Positions 34,844-42,305 of a stretch of 42,305 bases of DNA are shown piece after piece (positions within the stretch are counted from its first letter, which is position 1; the number at the start of each line of letters is the position of its first letter). Source of the stretch: a virus; the IMG/VR virus record IMGVR_UViG_3300020596_000045, positions 1 through 42,305 of that record; one strand, 5' to 3'. Below the pieces are notes generated by a model. That model saw nothing but the letters and a program-made list of their open reading frames with translations. It searched no databases and was not told the origin of the DNA. The position numbers and the translations under genes were made by a program.

Positions 34844-36435
34844 CAGGCGCTCGCAGCCTCAGGCTGAGCGTGAATGCCCGTGCGCTTCACGTCCATGAGA
34901 TGAGACGACAGGTCCTTGTTACTGAAGCCGGCTGCACGACCCGTGTCCTTGATGCGCTTGTTCACGCCTGCCTTGAGAGCCTCAGCCACGCTCAAGCCAG
35001 GGGCCTTCTTCGCAATCCGGCGGGCGTCATGCGCGATGTGCCCGCCCAGGCCGATGGCACCACCAGCTGCACCACCAAGCAGGCCGTGACCGATCGCCTT
35101 GCCCACGCTGCCATCAGGACCCGACATGCCTTCAGCTGCCCCGCCTGCAGCACCAACAGCCGCCCCGATGAGGGCCGGCTTGTTCTTCAGCAGACCCTTA
35201 CCCAAACCACCAGCGACTCCTCGCACAGTGGCCATGTCGAGGGCCATCTTCGCCATGTCGCTGCGGGCCATCATCCGGCCCATCTGGTCAGCCGATGCGA
35301 ACTTCTCACGGCTCACCATGTTCAGCGCCATGCTGGCCTTGGCCATCTGCGGAACGCCGCCCATCATTCCGCCCATCGCCCCGGTCATCGCCTGACGAGC
35401 TCGGCCCCACAGGCCCTTTGCTGCGCCGGCGACTGCCTGACCCGCACCCTGCAGCATGCCTTGCTGAGGAGCTGGGCGTGCAGGTGCTGCGGCCGGTGCA
35501 GGAGCACCGCCACCACCGAAGAAGCTTGCTGCTGCGGGGTGAGGTGCCGGTGCCGGACCCCCGCCGCCACCGAAGAAGCTCGCAGCCGCAGGGTGGCTAG
35601 CCGCCGGAGAAGACGGGGCGTTATGAAGAGCATCAGGACTGCGAGGCTGAGGAGCAGCCCCCAACCGACCCATGGTGCTGTCCATCTGCTTGGTGTAGTG
35701 GCTGTCTATCTTCGCTTGAAACTGCTGAGGGGAGACGTTGAAGACCGACTTGGCGTGGTCGAGCGCACTGTTGGCGGGTTGGAAGGGAGCTGTCCGTGAT
35801 GCCGGAGCTGCCGCGGCTGCAGCAGGAGCTGCTGCCGGAGCTGCCTTTGCAACGCCCCTACCCGTAAAGCCTCCGCGACCCCCCATGCCGCCTACGCGGC
35901 TACCGAAGCTGGCTCCACCGAAACCGAAGGAGACCTTGTCCATCCCTGCAAGGATGTGGGCGATCTTCGGGTTGGCAGACATGCCTGGGTCACCGGCCGG
36001 AGGGGGCGGGGGCGGAGCACCCTGGTCTGGCGGCGGAGGCCCGCCGGGATCTTCACCGCCTTCACCACCACCCGACTCCATCTCCATGAGCTTGAGATCG
36101 AGCATCTTCTTCTGGAGACGAAGGCTGTCCATCGTCTTCCAGTGAGACTGAGTGTCTTCCATCTGCCTCTTCTGCAGGTCAGCCACGTCCGCCTCGAGCT
36201 CCTGACGCTCGAGCGCAATGGCCTCCTCGAAGAGAGGCGTGTCCTTGAACTTCTCGATCCACTCGTGGCTGCCACTACCAGAGTCGCAGTTGAGCATCGA
36301 CGAGAGCTTCAGCTGCCCTGAAGCGATCTTCTCGAGGGTGCCCACTGGGAGCCGCTTGATGAGCGAGACGATCTGCTCGTCCTGCCCGGCCTGCATGCTT
36401 TGGTCGTATGCGACCTTCAGGAACTCGTTCAGCAT
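34843..36435 (-). CDS. virion protein with low-complexity body
   Basis: The 530-residue protein has an N-terminal helical part with a coiled coil (about 70-120), then Pro/Gly/Ala-rich disorder holding a duplicated HPAAASFFGGGG unit, then an Ala/Gly/Met-rich hydrophobic C-terminal half with glycine-zipper segments. GAGGG precedes ATG 36435. It could be an internal particle or scaffold protein; the style matches the gene at 36443. No family is recognised. Confidence 0.6.
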   Translation of the reverse strand: MLNEFLKVAYDQSMQAGQDEQIVSLIKRLPVGTLEKIASGQLKLSSMLNCDSGSGSHEWIEKFKDTPLFEEAIALERQELEADVADLQKRQMEDTQSHWKTMDSLRLQKKMLDLKLMEMESGGGEGGEDPGGPPPPDQGAPPPPPPAGDPGMSANPKIAHILAGMDKVSFGFGGASFGSRVGGMGGRGGFTGRGVAKAAPAAAPAAAAAAPASRTAPFQPANSALDHAKSVFNVSPQQFQAKIDSHYTKQMDSTMGRLGAAPQPRSPDALHNAPSSPAASHPAAASFFGGGGGPAPAPHPAAASFFGGGGAPAPAAAPARPAPQQGMLQGAGQAVAGAAKGLWGRARQAMTGAMGGMMGGVPQMAKASMALNMVSREKFASADQMGRMMARSDMAKMALDMATVRGVAGGLGKGLLKNKPALIGAAVGAAGGAAEGMSGPDGSVGKAIGHGLLGGAAGGAIGLGGHIAHDARRIAKKAPGLSVAEALKAGVNKRIKDTGRAAGFSNKDLSSHLMDVKRTGIHAQPEAASA

Positions 36436-36442
36436 CTCGCCC

Positions 36443-37954
36443 TCACTTCTTTCCGCGACCCAGGATGTTCATGACGTCTTTGCCGAAGTGACCTCCGGCA
36501 GCCCCACTAACCGCGCCCATTCCAGCACCAATGGCCGTCGAAGCACCAGGGTGCTGCTTCGAGAAGTCCGCCATCCCAAGCCTCGCCTTTGACTGGGCAA
36601 GACTCAGAGACTCGGCAAACGACCGACTATCACCCTTGCTTTCGAGACCTTTGACCTTGTTCTTCAGGTCATCACCACCGCTGAACTGCTGGGCGTAACC
36701 AAGCCCACCACCGGCAAGAGCACCCAAGGCACCCCCAAGCAACTGCTCCTTCGAGACGCTGCCCATCTTCTGCTCACCACCTGGGGGAGCTGCTGGAGGA
36801 GGCGCTGCGGGGGGCTGACCTTGAGAAGCATCCTGTGGCGGTGCTTCTGCAGGAGGTGCCGCCGCCGGCGGAGCCCCACCAGGTGGCGCACCTTCAGGGG
36901 GTGGCCCACCTTGCGATGGGTTCTGAGGAGGCTGCGCTGCTGCATCCGCCGGGGCTTGCTGGTCCTGAGCCCCTGACTCCACGCCAGCTTCCTGGGTCGT
37001 GGCTGGAGGGGGAGGCTGCTGAGCCAGCTGCATGAGCGACTGCCGCATGGCCTGCATCGAGTCACGCATCTGGGCGGTGAGGCCCTGCTGCTGAATGAGC
37101 TCGTTGGAAGAAGCGAGTGTGCGCTGCATGGCCGACGTAGCAGCGGCCTGCGCTGCTTGAGCCGACTGCATGGCCTGCTGCTGAACCTGCTGAGCCTGCT
37201 GCATGCTGCTGTCGACGGTCTGCTGCAGCTGCTGGCTCTGCTGCGTCACCTGGTCGAGCTGCTGCTGCATGCCTTGGATCTGCTGGTCCTTGGACTGAGC
37301 TTCCTGCGAGGCCTGCTGGAACTTCTCCTTGTAGAACTCGCTTTGAGCCTGCTCAGCCCCGTCCGAACCAGCCTGCTCAGCAGCGAGGTACTGGCTGATG
37401 TCGCCCTGGGCACCGCCGGTGAGCTCGTCGAAGGCGCGCTTGAGCATCGCTGACGCCTTCTCGTGGTTCTTCTTGTAGGCGTAGGCATCTGCTTCACCGC
37501 CCACGTCCTTGCCGGCCTTACCACCAAGGTGCTGACCAAGAGCCGCTGCGGCTACCGTCGACAGGGCTCCGCCCTTGCCATGCTTGTGAGCTGCGTAGCC
37601 AGCACCGGCGCCCCCACCCAGACGACCCACCATCTCGAGCGCACGTTCGGCCCGAGTGTGGTCGTGGTGCTCGAACTTGGCCGCAAGAGAAGCCGTAGCC
37701 CGGCGCTTGCCAGTCTCGTACTCCTCATCTGAGGCGAGCTTGGTTCCGAGCTGCGTGGTGTAGTCGACACCCTCAGGGGTGTACGTCTTGGCCGGCAGAC
37801 CGTTGAGCATCTGCAGCATGCGCTCGGAGTGGTAGCCCTCTGTGCCAGGCAGAACCTTCTCTGCGTAGGCAGGGGCTGCCTGCTTGACCATCAAGAAGTA
37901 AGCGGCTGCTTCTTCGAGAGGCAGTCCTTTGGAGAACATGTCGTCGAAGGTCAT
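36443..37954 (-). CDS. virion protein with Gln-rich coiled coil
   Basis: The 503-residue protein has a helical N-terminus, a Gly-rich patch (about 110-150), a long Gln-rich coiled coil (about 205-310), a Pro/Ala/Gly-rich linker (about 320-400) and a Gly-rich C-terminus. The pattern suggests an elongated, flexible structural or scaffolding protein. AGGAG lies before ATG 37954. It pairs with the gene at 34843 in composition, but I cannot name either. Confidence 0.6.
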   Translation of the reverse strand: MTFDDMFSKGLPLEEAAAYFLMVKQAAPAYAEKVLPGTEGYHSERMLQMLNGLPAKTYTPEGVDYTTQLGTKLASDEEYETGKRRATASLAAKFEHHDHTRAERALEMVGRLGGGAGAGYAAHKHGKGGALSTVAAAALGQHLGGKAGKDVGGEADAYAYKKNHEKASAMLKRAFDELTGGAQGDISQYLAAEQAGSDGAEQAQSEFYKEKFQQASQEAQSKDQQIQGMQQQLDQVTQQSQQLQQTVDSSMQQAQQVQQQAMQSAQAAQAAATSAMQRTLASSNELIQQQGLTAQMRDSMQAMRQSLMQLAQQPPPPATTQEAGVESGAQDQQAPADAAAQPPQNPSQGGPPPEGAPPGGAPPAAAPPAEAPPQDASQGQPPAAPPPAAPPGGEQKMGSVSKEQLLGGALGALAGGGLGYAQQFSGGDDLKNKVKGLESKGDSRSFAESLSLAQSKARLGMADFSKQHPGASTAIGAGMGAVSGAAGGHFGKDVMNILGRGKK

Positions 37955-37957
37955 CGA

Positions 37958-38422
37958 TCACTCCTGGCAGATGGCCACGTGGGCGTTGTCGGGGGTCGTG
38001 TAAGCCTGCACCAGGAAGGGGGCAGCAGGAGCCACATAGGCGTTGCCGTAGACCAGCCCCACCACATGCCCATCTGCTGCACCATCGAAGCCGAGGTAGG
38101 CGCGAGCTGGTTCAGCTACAGCTGACCCGATGTCGACCCCGTTGGTAGGAACCGCCTCCCTGATGACCAGACGTCCATGGATGAGAGAGACATTCAGGCC
38201 AGCAACAGCCGCTTCGATCTGCGCTTTGATCTCCCCAAAGGGAAGAATGCTGTCGCCGCTGGTGCTTGGAAGGAAGGTCACCGAGCCGGCGGGGGTCGTG
38301 AAGGTGGCCGTCAGGCCAACGAGCCCGGCCAGGCCAGCGCTGCCGACCTGGGCTCCAACGATGGCGCCGTTCAGGTGCAGCTCCATCTCGGCGATCGACT
38401 GGAACTTGTAGATCTTCAGCAT
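37958..38422 (-). CDS. small beta virion protein with hook-IN-like segment
   Basis: The 154-residue protein has strand-rich sequence with IKAQIEAAVAGLNVSLIHGR followed by a pattern ending LGFDGA, matching the segments repeated in the tail sheath. It may sit on the particle surface or interlock with sheath-like parts. GAGGACAAGCC precedes ATG 38422. No family name can be given. Confidence 0.6.
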   Translation of the reverse strand: MLKIYKFQSIAEMELHLNGAIVGAQVGSAGLAGLVGLTATFTTPAGSVTFLPSTSGDSILPFGEIKAQIEAAVAGLNVSLIHGRLVIREAVPTNGVDIGSAVAEPARAYLGFDGAADGHVVGLVYGNAYVAPAAPFLVQAYTTPDNAHVAICQE

Positions 38423-38431
38423 GGCTTGTCC

Positions 38432-38944
38432 TCAGTAACCAAAGCTCGCGTAGCTCTGGTTCGTTGACCAGTACTCAGAGTGAACGCCAGAATAGGCCGA
38501 GTTGAACATGGCACCAATGTTCATGGCCACCTTGACCTTCAGCTTCATCTGCTCTGTCGTAGACTGGAACTTCTGCAACCATCCCATCAGTTGAGGCGTC
38601 TTGTCGTTGACCCCGACGGTGATGTTGCCGTTCGTGTAGTTGATCTGGTTGCGAGTCTGCAGAAGACCCACGCTCTCGATGAGAGAGCAGCAGGTCATGC
38701 GCAGAAGAAGGGCCTGCTGGTTCATCCCCAGCATCCCTTCCAAGGAAGTGGTTCCCAGGAAGGGGGGCGTGCCATTGAAGTCACTGAGGGCATCGAGAAT
38801 GGCCCAGGCAATCTGCCTGTCTGTGTTCTCGACACCCGCTGTGAGCCGATTGAGCTCAGGGAAGTCTCGAAGGTAGTTGCGGGTCATCTGAATGAAGGCC
38901 CGCGACATCGCACTCATCCCCGGGATGCCCTGAAGCGTCTCCAT
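38432..38944 (-). CDS. conserved-type virion assembly protein, unknown
   Basis: The 170-residue helical protein carries YLRDFPELNRLTAGVENTDRQIAWAILDALSDFNGTPP-type sequence, then hydrophobic and charged helices with a short Asn/Gly turn (YTNGNITV). Sequences in this style occur in large-phage head-tail joining proteins. It lies between the capsid and neck genes, which fits. AGAGGGG precedes ATG 38944. Confidence 0.5.
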   Translation of the reverse strand: METLQGIPGMSAMSRAFIQMTRNYLRDFPELNRLTAGVENTDRQIAWAILDALSDFNGTPPFLGTTSLEGMLGMNQQALLLRMTCCSLIESVGLLQTRNQINYTNGNITVGVNDKTPQLMGWLQKFQSTTEQMKLKVKVAMNIGAMFNSAYSGVHSEYWSTNQSYASFGY

Positions 38945-38945
38945 G

Positions 38946-39179
38946 TCAGCCCCTCTTCTTCTGTTCCTTCTTCACCACGTAGCTCGGTGGAAGGACGTTG
39001 ACCGAGGCCATGCCGTCCTTCACGTACCCACGAAGAGCTCTTCGGACCTGGTCGGAGTCCTGCACCTCACAGCCCTCCCCTGGGTTGATGACCCAGCGGT
39101 GAACGATGATGGGCTGGTTCGACAGGCCTCGCTCCTTGAGCGCGGGCGTCTCGACGTCCGTCAGGTTGAAGATCTTCAC
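38946..39179 (-). CDS. small unknown virion-module protein
   Basis: The 77-residue protein begins at GTG 39179, overlapping the upstream stop as GTGA, so it is coupled. It has strand-like PIIVHRWVINPG, a Cys, and a basic end. It is two bases upstream of the gene at 38432. No family is recognised. Confidence 0.6.
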   Translation of the reverse strand: MKIFNLTDVETPALKERGLSNQPIIVHRWVINPGEGCEVQDSDQVRRALRGYVKDGMASVNVLPPSYVVKKEQKKRG

Positions 39180-39655
39180 CGGTTCTTCTTACCCTGGTGA
39201 TGCTTGGGCAGGTCGTTCGTCGTCCTCTCGGACGGGAAGTCGATGGGAACGTCGATCGCAGCATCCGGAGGAGCCACGGGCATCGAGAAGTCGAAGGGTA
39301 CCGGCTCGTCTTGGAGCAGAGGGCCCTTGAGCGTGGGCAGAACAGGATCGTTCTGGACGCAGTCGACCTTCATGTCGGGAGCCTTGGGCTCGACAGAAGG
39401 GCTGGCTTCGAGTGTCTCGACATCGAAGGGGCGAAGGTCGAGGGTCGTGACCTCGAGTGTCCCACTCTTCACGCCGGCGCGGATCTCCTCGAGGTGAGTG
39501 AGAAGCATCTCCTCGTTGAGCTTCAGCGGCCTGCCACGGATGAGCCGGTGGTTGGCGTTGAGGACGTAGATACAGAGACCCTGGTGGGAGGCACGCGCTG
39601 CCCGGAGGTTGCGGTTAGCAATCGACCTGGAAGCATTATGCAGAAGTAGATCCAT
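39176..39655 (-). CDS. unknown 159-residue protein after the major capsid gene
   Basis: A folded N-terminal part (ARASHQGLCIYVLNANHRL, helices and strands) is followed by an acidic, Pro-rich and probably disordered tail. ATG 39655 is chosen since GGAG lies 10 bases upstream; the frame is open further into the terminator. It is the first gene after the MCP terminator. No family is recognised. Confidence 0.6.
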   Translation of the reverse strand: MDLLLHNASRSIANRNLRAARASHQGLCIYVLNANHRLIRGRPLKLNEEMLLTHLEEIRAGVKSGTLEVTTLDLRPFDVETLEASPSVEPKAPDMKVDCVQNDPVLPTLKGPLLQDEPVPFDFSMPVAPPDAAIDVPIDFPSERTTNDLPKHHQGKKNR

Positions 39656-39671
39656 GAGTTTTGTCTCCTGA

Positions 39672-39711
39672 AAGCCAAAGGGCGCCGGCACCACCCGGCA
39701 CCGGCGCCCTT
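39672..39711 (-). terminator. GC-rich terminator after the major capsid gene
   Basis: AAGGGCGCCGG (39678-39688) pairs with CCGGCGCCCTT (39701-39711), extended by further pairs around a short loop. On the minus strand it is followed by TGGCTTTC, a poor T-run, so part of the transcription probably reads through to the genes below. This would give excess capsid mRNA. Confidence 0.7.
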
Positions 39712-39739
39712 CGTCCTGGCTAGGACCAGCCTACCAGAC

Positions 39740-40861
39740 TCAGTAGGTCGTGATCTGCGGGAACCGCAGGCCCTGCTCGACCTTGTTGTTCACGGCGCCG
39801 ATCGCATCCTCGGAGACCGGGATGAAGTTCTGCAGCAGCGAGTTGCTGTCCGTCACGGGGTTCGCATCGCCCGAGTACAGCTCGAGCTTGCGGACGGCCG
39901 CGATGTTGATCACGCCCATGCCGATGTCTTCCCAGGCCTGGAACGTGATGACGTTCGCGATCTTGTCGATGTAGAACTTCGTGTTGTTCAACACGTAGAA
40001 CTTCCCGAAGAACTCAGGCTTGGTGAAGCAGTAGATGTTGCCCGGACGGAGGATGTCCGTCTTGATCGTGCGGATGTACGCACGGCCGAGCAGCGTGTTG
40101 TACTTGTAGCCATCGACCGTGGTCTCCGACTGCAGACGATCGCCGAAGTCCTCGACCGTCCACTGCAGGAGATCGTCCCAGTCGGTCTCCGTCATCAGCA
40201 GACGCTCAGCCCGCAGGCGGTTGCCGTCGAGCATCTTGAACAGGTTCACGATGTCGGGGCGCTGCACGGGGCGAACCACCGCGTTGTTGGCACCAGCCGT
40301 ACGCGCGAGCTCACCCTTGCGGATCGAGAACTCGGCAACGGTGCCAGCGTTCGTGCTGGTGTAGTTGAGGGCAGTGGGGGTACCACCGTTGGCCTCGGTC
40401 TGAAGCGCTTGGCAAGCCGCCTCGATGTGGATCGTGAACTCGCGGTCCTCGATCTCCTGGATGTCCTTCACCGAGTTCTCCTCGATGATCTTCGTGATCG
40501 GCATCTCGTAGGCGAGCAGCTCCTGCTCGGTCTTCTGGAAGACCTCCGAGGCGATCGTGAAGAAGGCAATCTCTGCCTTCGGACCACGGATGAACCGTGC
40601 CGTGGGCTGGCCACGGAAGCTGATGCTCATGGCACGCGAGCGGGGCTCGACGTCCACGATCTTCACCAGGGTGTCATGGTTGACGGACCGCTGACAGTCC
40701 GTGCGGGTGACCTGCTCCGGCGGCAGAACCTTGCGGGCGTAGCTGACTTCGCGCAGACGGTCACGGATGTACGAACCGCCGTACTCCGCCACCTTCTCGC
40801 GACCTTCAGCCGACCCGAGCTTCGCCGTGAAGAGCTCATTCAGAACTCGTGCGGGGACCAT
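39740..40861 (-). CDS. major capsid protein
   Basis: The 373-residue protein has the layout of an HK97-fold major capsid protein: a helical N-arm, ERAM-like FRGQPTARFIRGPKAEIAF, the long spine-helix-like EVFQKTEQELLAYEMPITKIIEENSVKDIQEIEDREF and a strand-rich second half. It precedes the terminator and neck genes as expected. It would form the icosahedral shell. AAGGAG precedes ATG 40861. No prohead protease or scaffold is in the window, although the delta region may be absent. Confidence 0.8.
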   Translation of the reverse strand: MVPARVLNELFTAKLGSAEGREKVAEYGGSYIRDRLREVSYARKVLPPEQVTRTDCQRSVNHDTLVKIVDVEPRSRAMSISFRGQPTARFIRGPKAEIAFFTIASEVFQKTEQELLAYEMPITKIIEENSVKDIQEIEDREFTIHIEAACQALQTEANGGTPTALNYTSTNAGTVAEFSIRKGELARTAGANNAVVRPVQRPDIVNLFKMLDGNRLRAERLLMTETDWDDLLQWTVEDFGDRLQSETTVDGYKYNTLLGRAYIRTIKTDILRPGNIYCFTKPEFFGKFYVLNNTKFYIDKIANVITFQAWEDIGMGVINIAAVRKLELYSGDANPVTDSNSLLQNFIPVSEDAIGAVNNKVEQGLRFPQITTY

Positions 40862-40894
40862 ATTAGTTCTCCTTGTCCTTCTTCTTCTGGCAGC

Positions 40895-41452
40895 TCAGGT
40901 CGTGCCGTTACGGACGGCCCAACCCTGCATGAAACGCAGCTGACCGCTCGAGGGCAGCTTGGTGACGTATCCGACGACCGGGCCGTTGCTCGCGTAGCTC
41001 GAGCCGACGAGGCCCGAGAACTTGCGCGTGCCGCCCTCGGCCAGAGCGAGCGTGATGGTGCACACGCGCAGCGGCTGGAACAGCGTGGTGATGGCAGCGC
41101 CACCAGCCGCGCTCGACGCATCGTAGATGCGGGTGTTCCACTCGTACTGACCGAGCATCAGCACGGGAACCTTCTTCTCGGCCGACGCCTGGATGTCGTA
41201 CCGACCACGCTCAGCCCACAGGGGCATCGCGATGACAGTGGCCAGGGCGTCAGCAACGGTGACGTCGGTGGCGCGCTTGGCCTTGCCCTGCGAAGTACCC
41301 GGAGTCGAGTCGAGTGTGAGCCATTCGCCGTCGACAAGGCAAAGGGCGTTCATGGGGTTGACCAGCGTCGCATCAGCGAGCATCCAGTCACGACGGTGAG
41401 CCAGGTTGACGTCAGTCACAGGCTCGAAGTTGACCCTCTGGACAGTGGACAT
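40895..41452 (-). CDS. putative capsid decoration protein
   Basis: The 185-residue protein lies just upstream of the major capsid gene, a common place for head decoration or stabilisation proteins. It is strand-rich with many Gly/Ser turns (VVGYVTKLPSSGQLRF). No specific family is visible; the call is from position. AGGAGA precedes ATG 41452. Confidence 0.5.
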   Translation of the reverse strand: MSTVQRVNFEPVTDVNLAHRRDWMLADATLVNPMNALCLVDGEWLTLDSTPGTSQGKAKRATDVTVADALATVIAMPLWAERGRYDIQASAEKKVPVLMLGQYEWNTRIYDASSAAGGAAITTLFQPLRVCTITLALAEGGTRKFSGLVGSSYASNGPVVGYVTKLPSSGQLRFMQGWAVRNGTT

Positions 41453-41871
41453 AGTATCTCTCCTGTTGAACTAGGCTTGGCTTCGAGCCGTAAGCCGATG
41501 GTTCCGTGAAGGAACCGAATGAAGTCGGACGCCCCTTCGGGCGCCTGCGTGTCGTTGTTACCGCCGACCAGATGGCCGATCTTCTCGCCCATGTTCGGGC
41601 CCACGAGATCAACCGCCGCAGCGATCTTCTCGAGCTTGCCCTCCTCGGCCGCCTTCTCCATCTGGGCGACTAGGCTCTCGTAGGGGACATCCGACTGGAT
41701 GCCCTTCTCGTGCATCGCCGAAGCGACCTTCTCGGCCTCTTCGTGACGCATGCGGGCCTGGGCTTCCTTCTTCCAGAAGTCCCTTTCCCCGGCGAGTTGG
41801 GTGATCGCGGAAGCGCTCTTGGTGAGGAGGTCCTGGACCTGCGCGCTGCTCAGCTTGTTCATGTTCAGCAC
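41416..41871 (-). CDS. unknown helical protein upstream of the capsid gene
   Basis: The 151-residue protein is a charged helix-rich protein (LAGERDFWKKEAQARMRHEEA) with a short conserved-looking end (ASDFIRFLHGT), then about 30 run-on residues overlapping the next gene. A TAG one base out of frame occurs just before the AGGAGA site of the decoration gene (about 41472), so the true end may be there. GGGGAG precedes ATG 41871, inside the upstream gene. A scaffold-like role is possible. Confidence 0.6.
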   Translation of the reverse strand: MLNMNKLSSAQVQDLLTKSASAITQLAGERDFWKKEAQARMRHEEAEKVASAMHEKGIQSDVPYESLVAQMEKAAEEGKLEKIAAAVDLVGPNMGEKIGHLVGGNNDTQAPEGASDFIRFLHGTIGLRLEAKPSSTGEILCPLSRGSTSSL

Positions 41872-42305
41872 TCCCCGCCGTCGAAGGCGTTCTTCTCGCG
41901 CCTGGGCGAATCTTTGCGCGTCTCTTTGTCCGCCTCGGAGGCGATCTTCTGGAGAAGCATCTGGGCTGCCGCTTGCGCCGTCTGGTCAGAGGCGAGCTTG
42001 TGGCCAGCCTCTCCCGAGTGGGCGAACGCCTGCTGCAGCGTGGTGTCGGTGGCCTGCGTGAGAGCAGGCTCGTTGAAGTACTTGCCCAGCTCCGCTTTGC
42101 GGAGGCTGTAAGCCGAGTTGCGCTTGAGGTTGATGGCCGCCTCGTTCGAGGAGATCATCGAGGTCTGGCTGCCGTAGCCGCCGGCGACAGGCTGACCGCC
42201 AGGCTCACCCGAGGCAGACGACTGGGGAGGAGTTGCCGCACCGCCGCCAGAGATCTGAGCCGGGTTGATGGCGTCTTCTGCCTGCTTGCGGAGACCGATG
42301 AGAGC
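41865..42305 (-). CDS. partial unknown protein (cut by window edge)
   Basis: The frame is open to the right edge, so the gene continues beyond it. The visible 146 residues have a Gly/Ala/Ser-rich linker near the beginning and then helices rich in Ala, Gln and Lys (AYSLRKAELGKYFNEPAL). Its end overlaps the gene at 41416 by seven bases. A Met at 42158 is internal. Function unknown. Confidence 0.6.
   Translation of the reverse strand, partial: ALIGLRKQAEDAINPAQISGGGAATPPQSSASGEPGGQPVAGGYGSQTSMISSNEAAINLKRNSAYSLRKAELGKYFNEPALTQATDTTLQQAFAHSGEAGHKLASDQTAQAAAQMLLQKIASEADKETRKDSPRREKNAFDGGEC

Overview
The window is part of a large tailed-phage genome with contractile-tail (myovirus) architecture, probably a jumbo phage. 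The evidence is a long minus-strand run of virion genes in the usual order: capsid decoration-like gene, major capsid protein, several neck and connector-like proteins, a very large tail sheath, and a tail tube. A 1235-residue tape-measure-like protein sits far away on the left. No rRNA, tRNA, CRISPR array, integrase or insertion sequence is visible. The host cannot be named from the sequence. A phage lipoprotein and a murein-hydrolase-like protein would suit a Gram-negative host, but this is only inference. All family names rest on motifs read by eye, not on database searches.

Layout, left to right. (1) 1-2460, plus strand: the end of an unknown gene, two strongly structured stretches without a convincing gene (158-320 and 1092-1336), and three small unknown genes. 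These are separated by intrinsic terminators and a recurring two-block promoter (CAAA-like block, then GGGATAAGAA 21-22 bases further on). One small virion-like gene (330-665) lies on the minus strand. (2) 2464-6470, minus: the tape-measure-like gene and a small follower. (3) 6511-10103, plus: more genes with the same promoter, 5' stem-loop and terminator layout, including a GNAT acetyltransferase and two paralogues ending in a CxxC cluster. (4) 10110-21713, minus: about 25 tightly packed, mostly 4-base-overlapping small genes. They include a GroES-like co-chaperonin, a ribbon-helix-helix protein, a dNMP-kinase-like enzyme and at least six small CxxC zinc-binding-type proteins. Its only sizeable structured gap (17107-17193) folds into a three-way junction that buries the ribosome-binding site of the next gene. 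(5) 21723-25820: one plus gene converging on a lysine/alanine-rich minus gene, then a divergent plus-strand cassette with a NlpC/CHAP-like hydrolase, a pair of overlapping frames, a cysteine-rich lipoprotein and a complete papain-like (C1A) cysteine peptidase. (6) 25819-42305, minus: the virion module, with terminators after the capsid and tail-tube sections.

How it fits together: the virion genes are read leftward, with terminators after the tail tube and after the major capsid gene that probably set expression steps. The small plus-strand genes share a promoter type and leader layout not seen in front of the virion genes, so they look like a separate regulon. The least explained elements are the structured RNA candidates, the translation-gating three-way junction, and several places where reading frames overlap or run past an expected end (13.9-14.1 kb, 22.0-22.2 kb, 24.0-24.7 kb, 27.7-28.0 kb, 41.4 kb). 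These last are either overprinting and frameshifting or single-base sequence errors.
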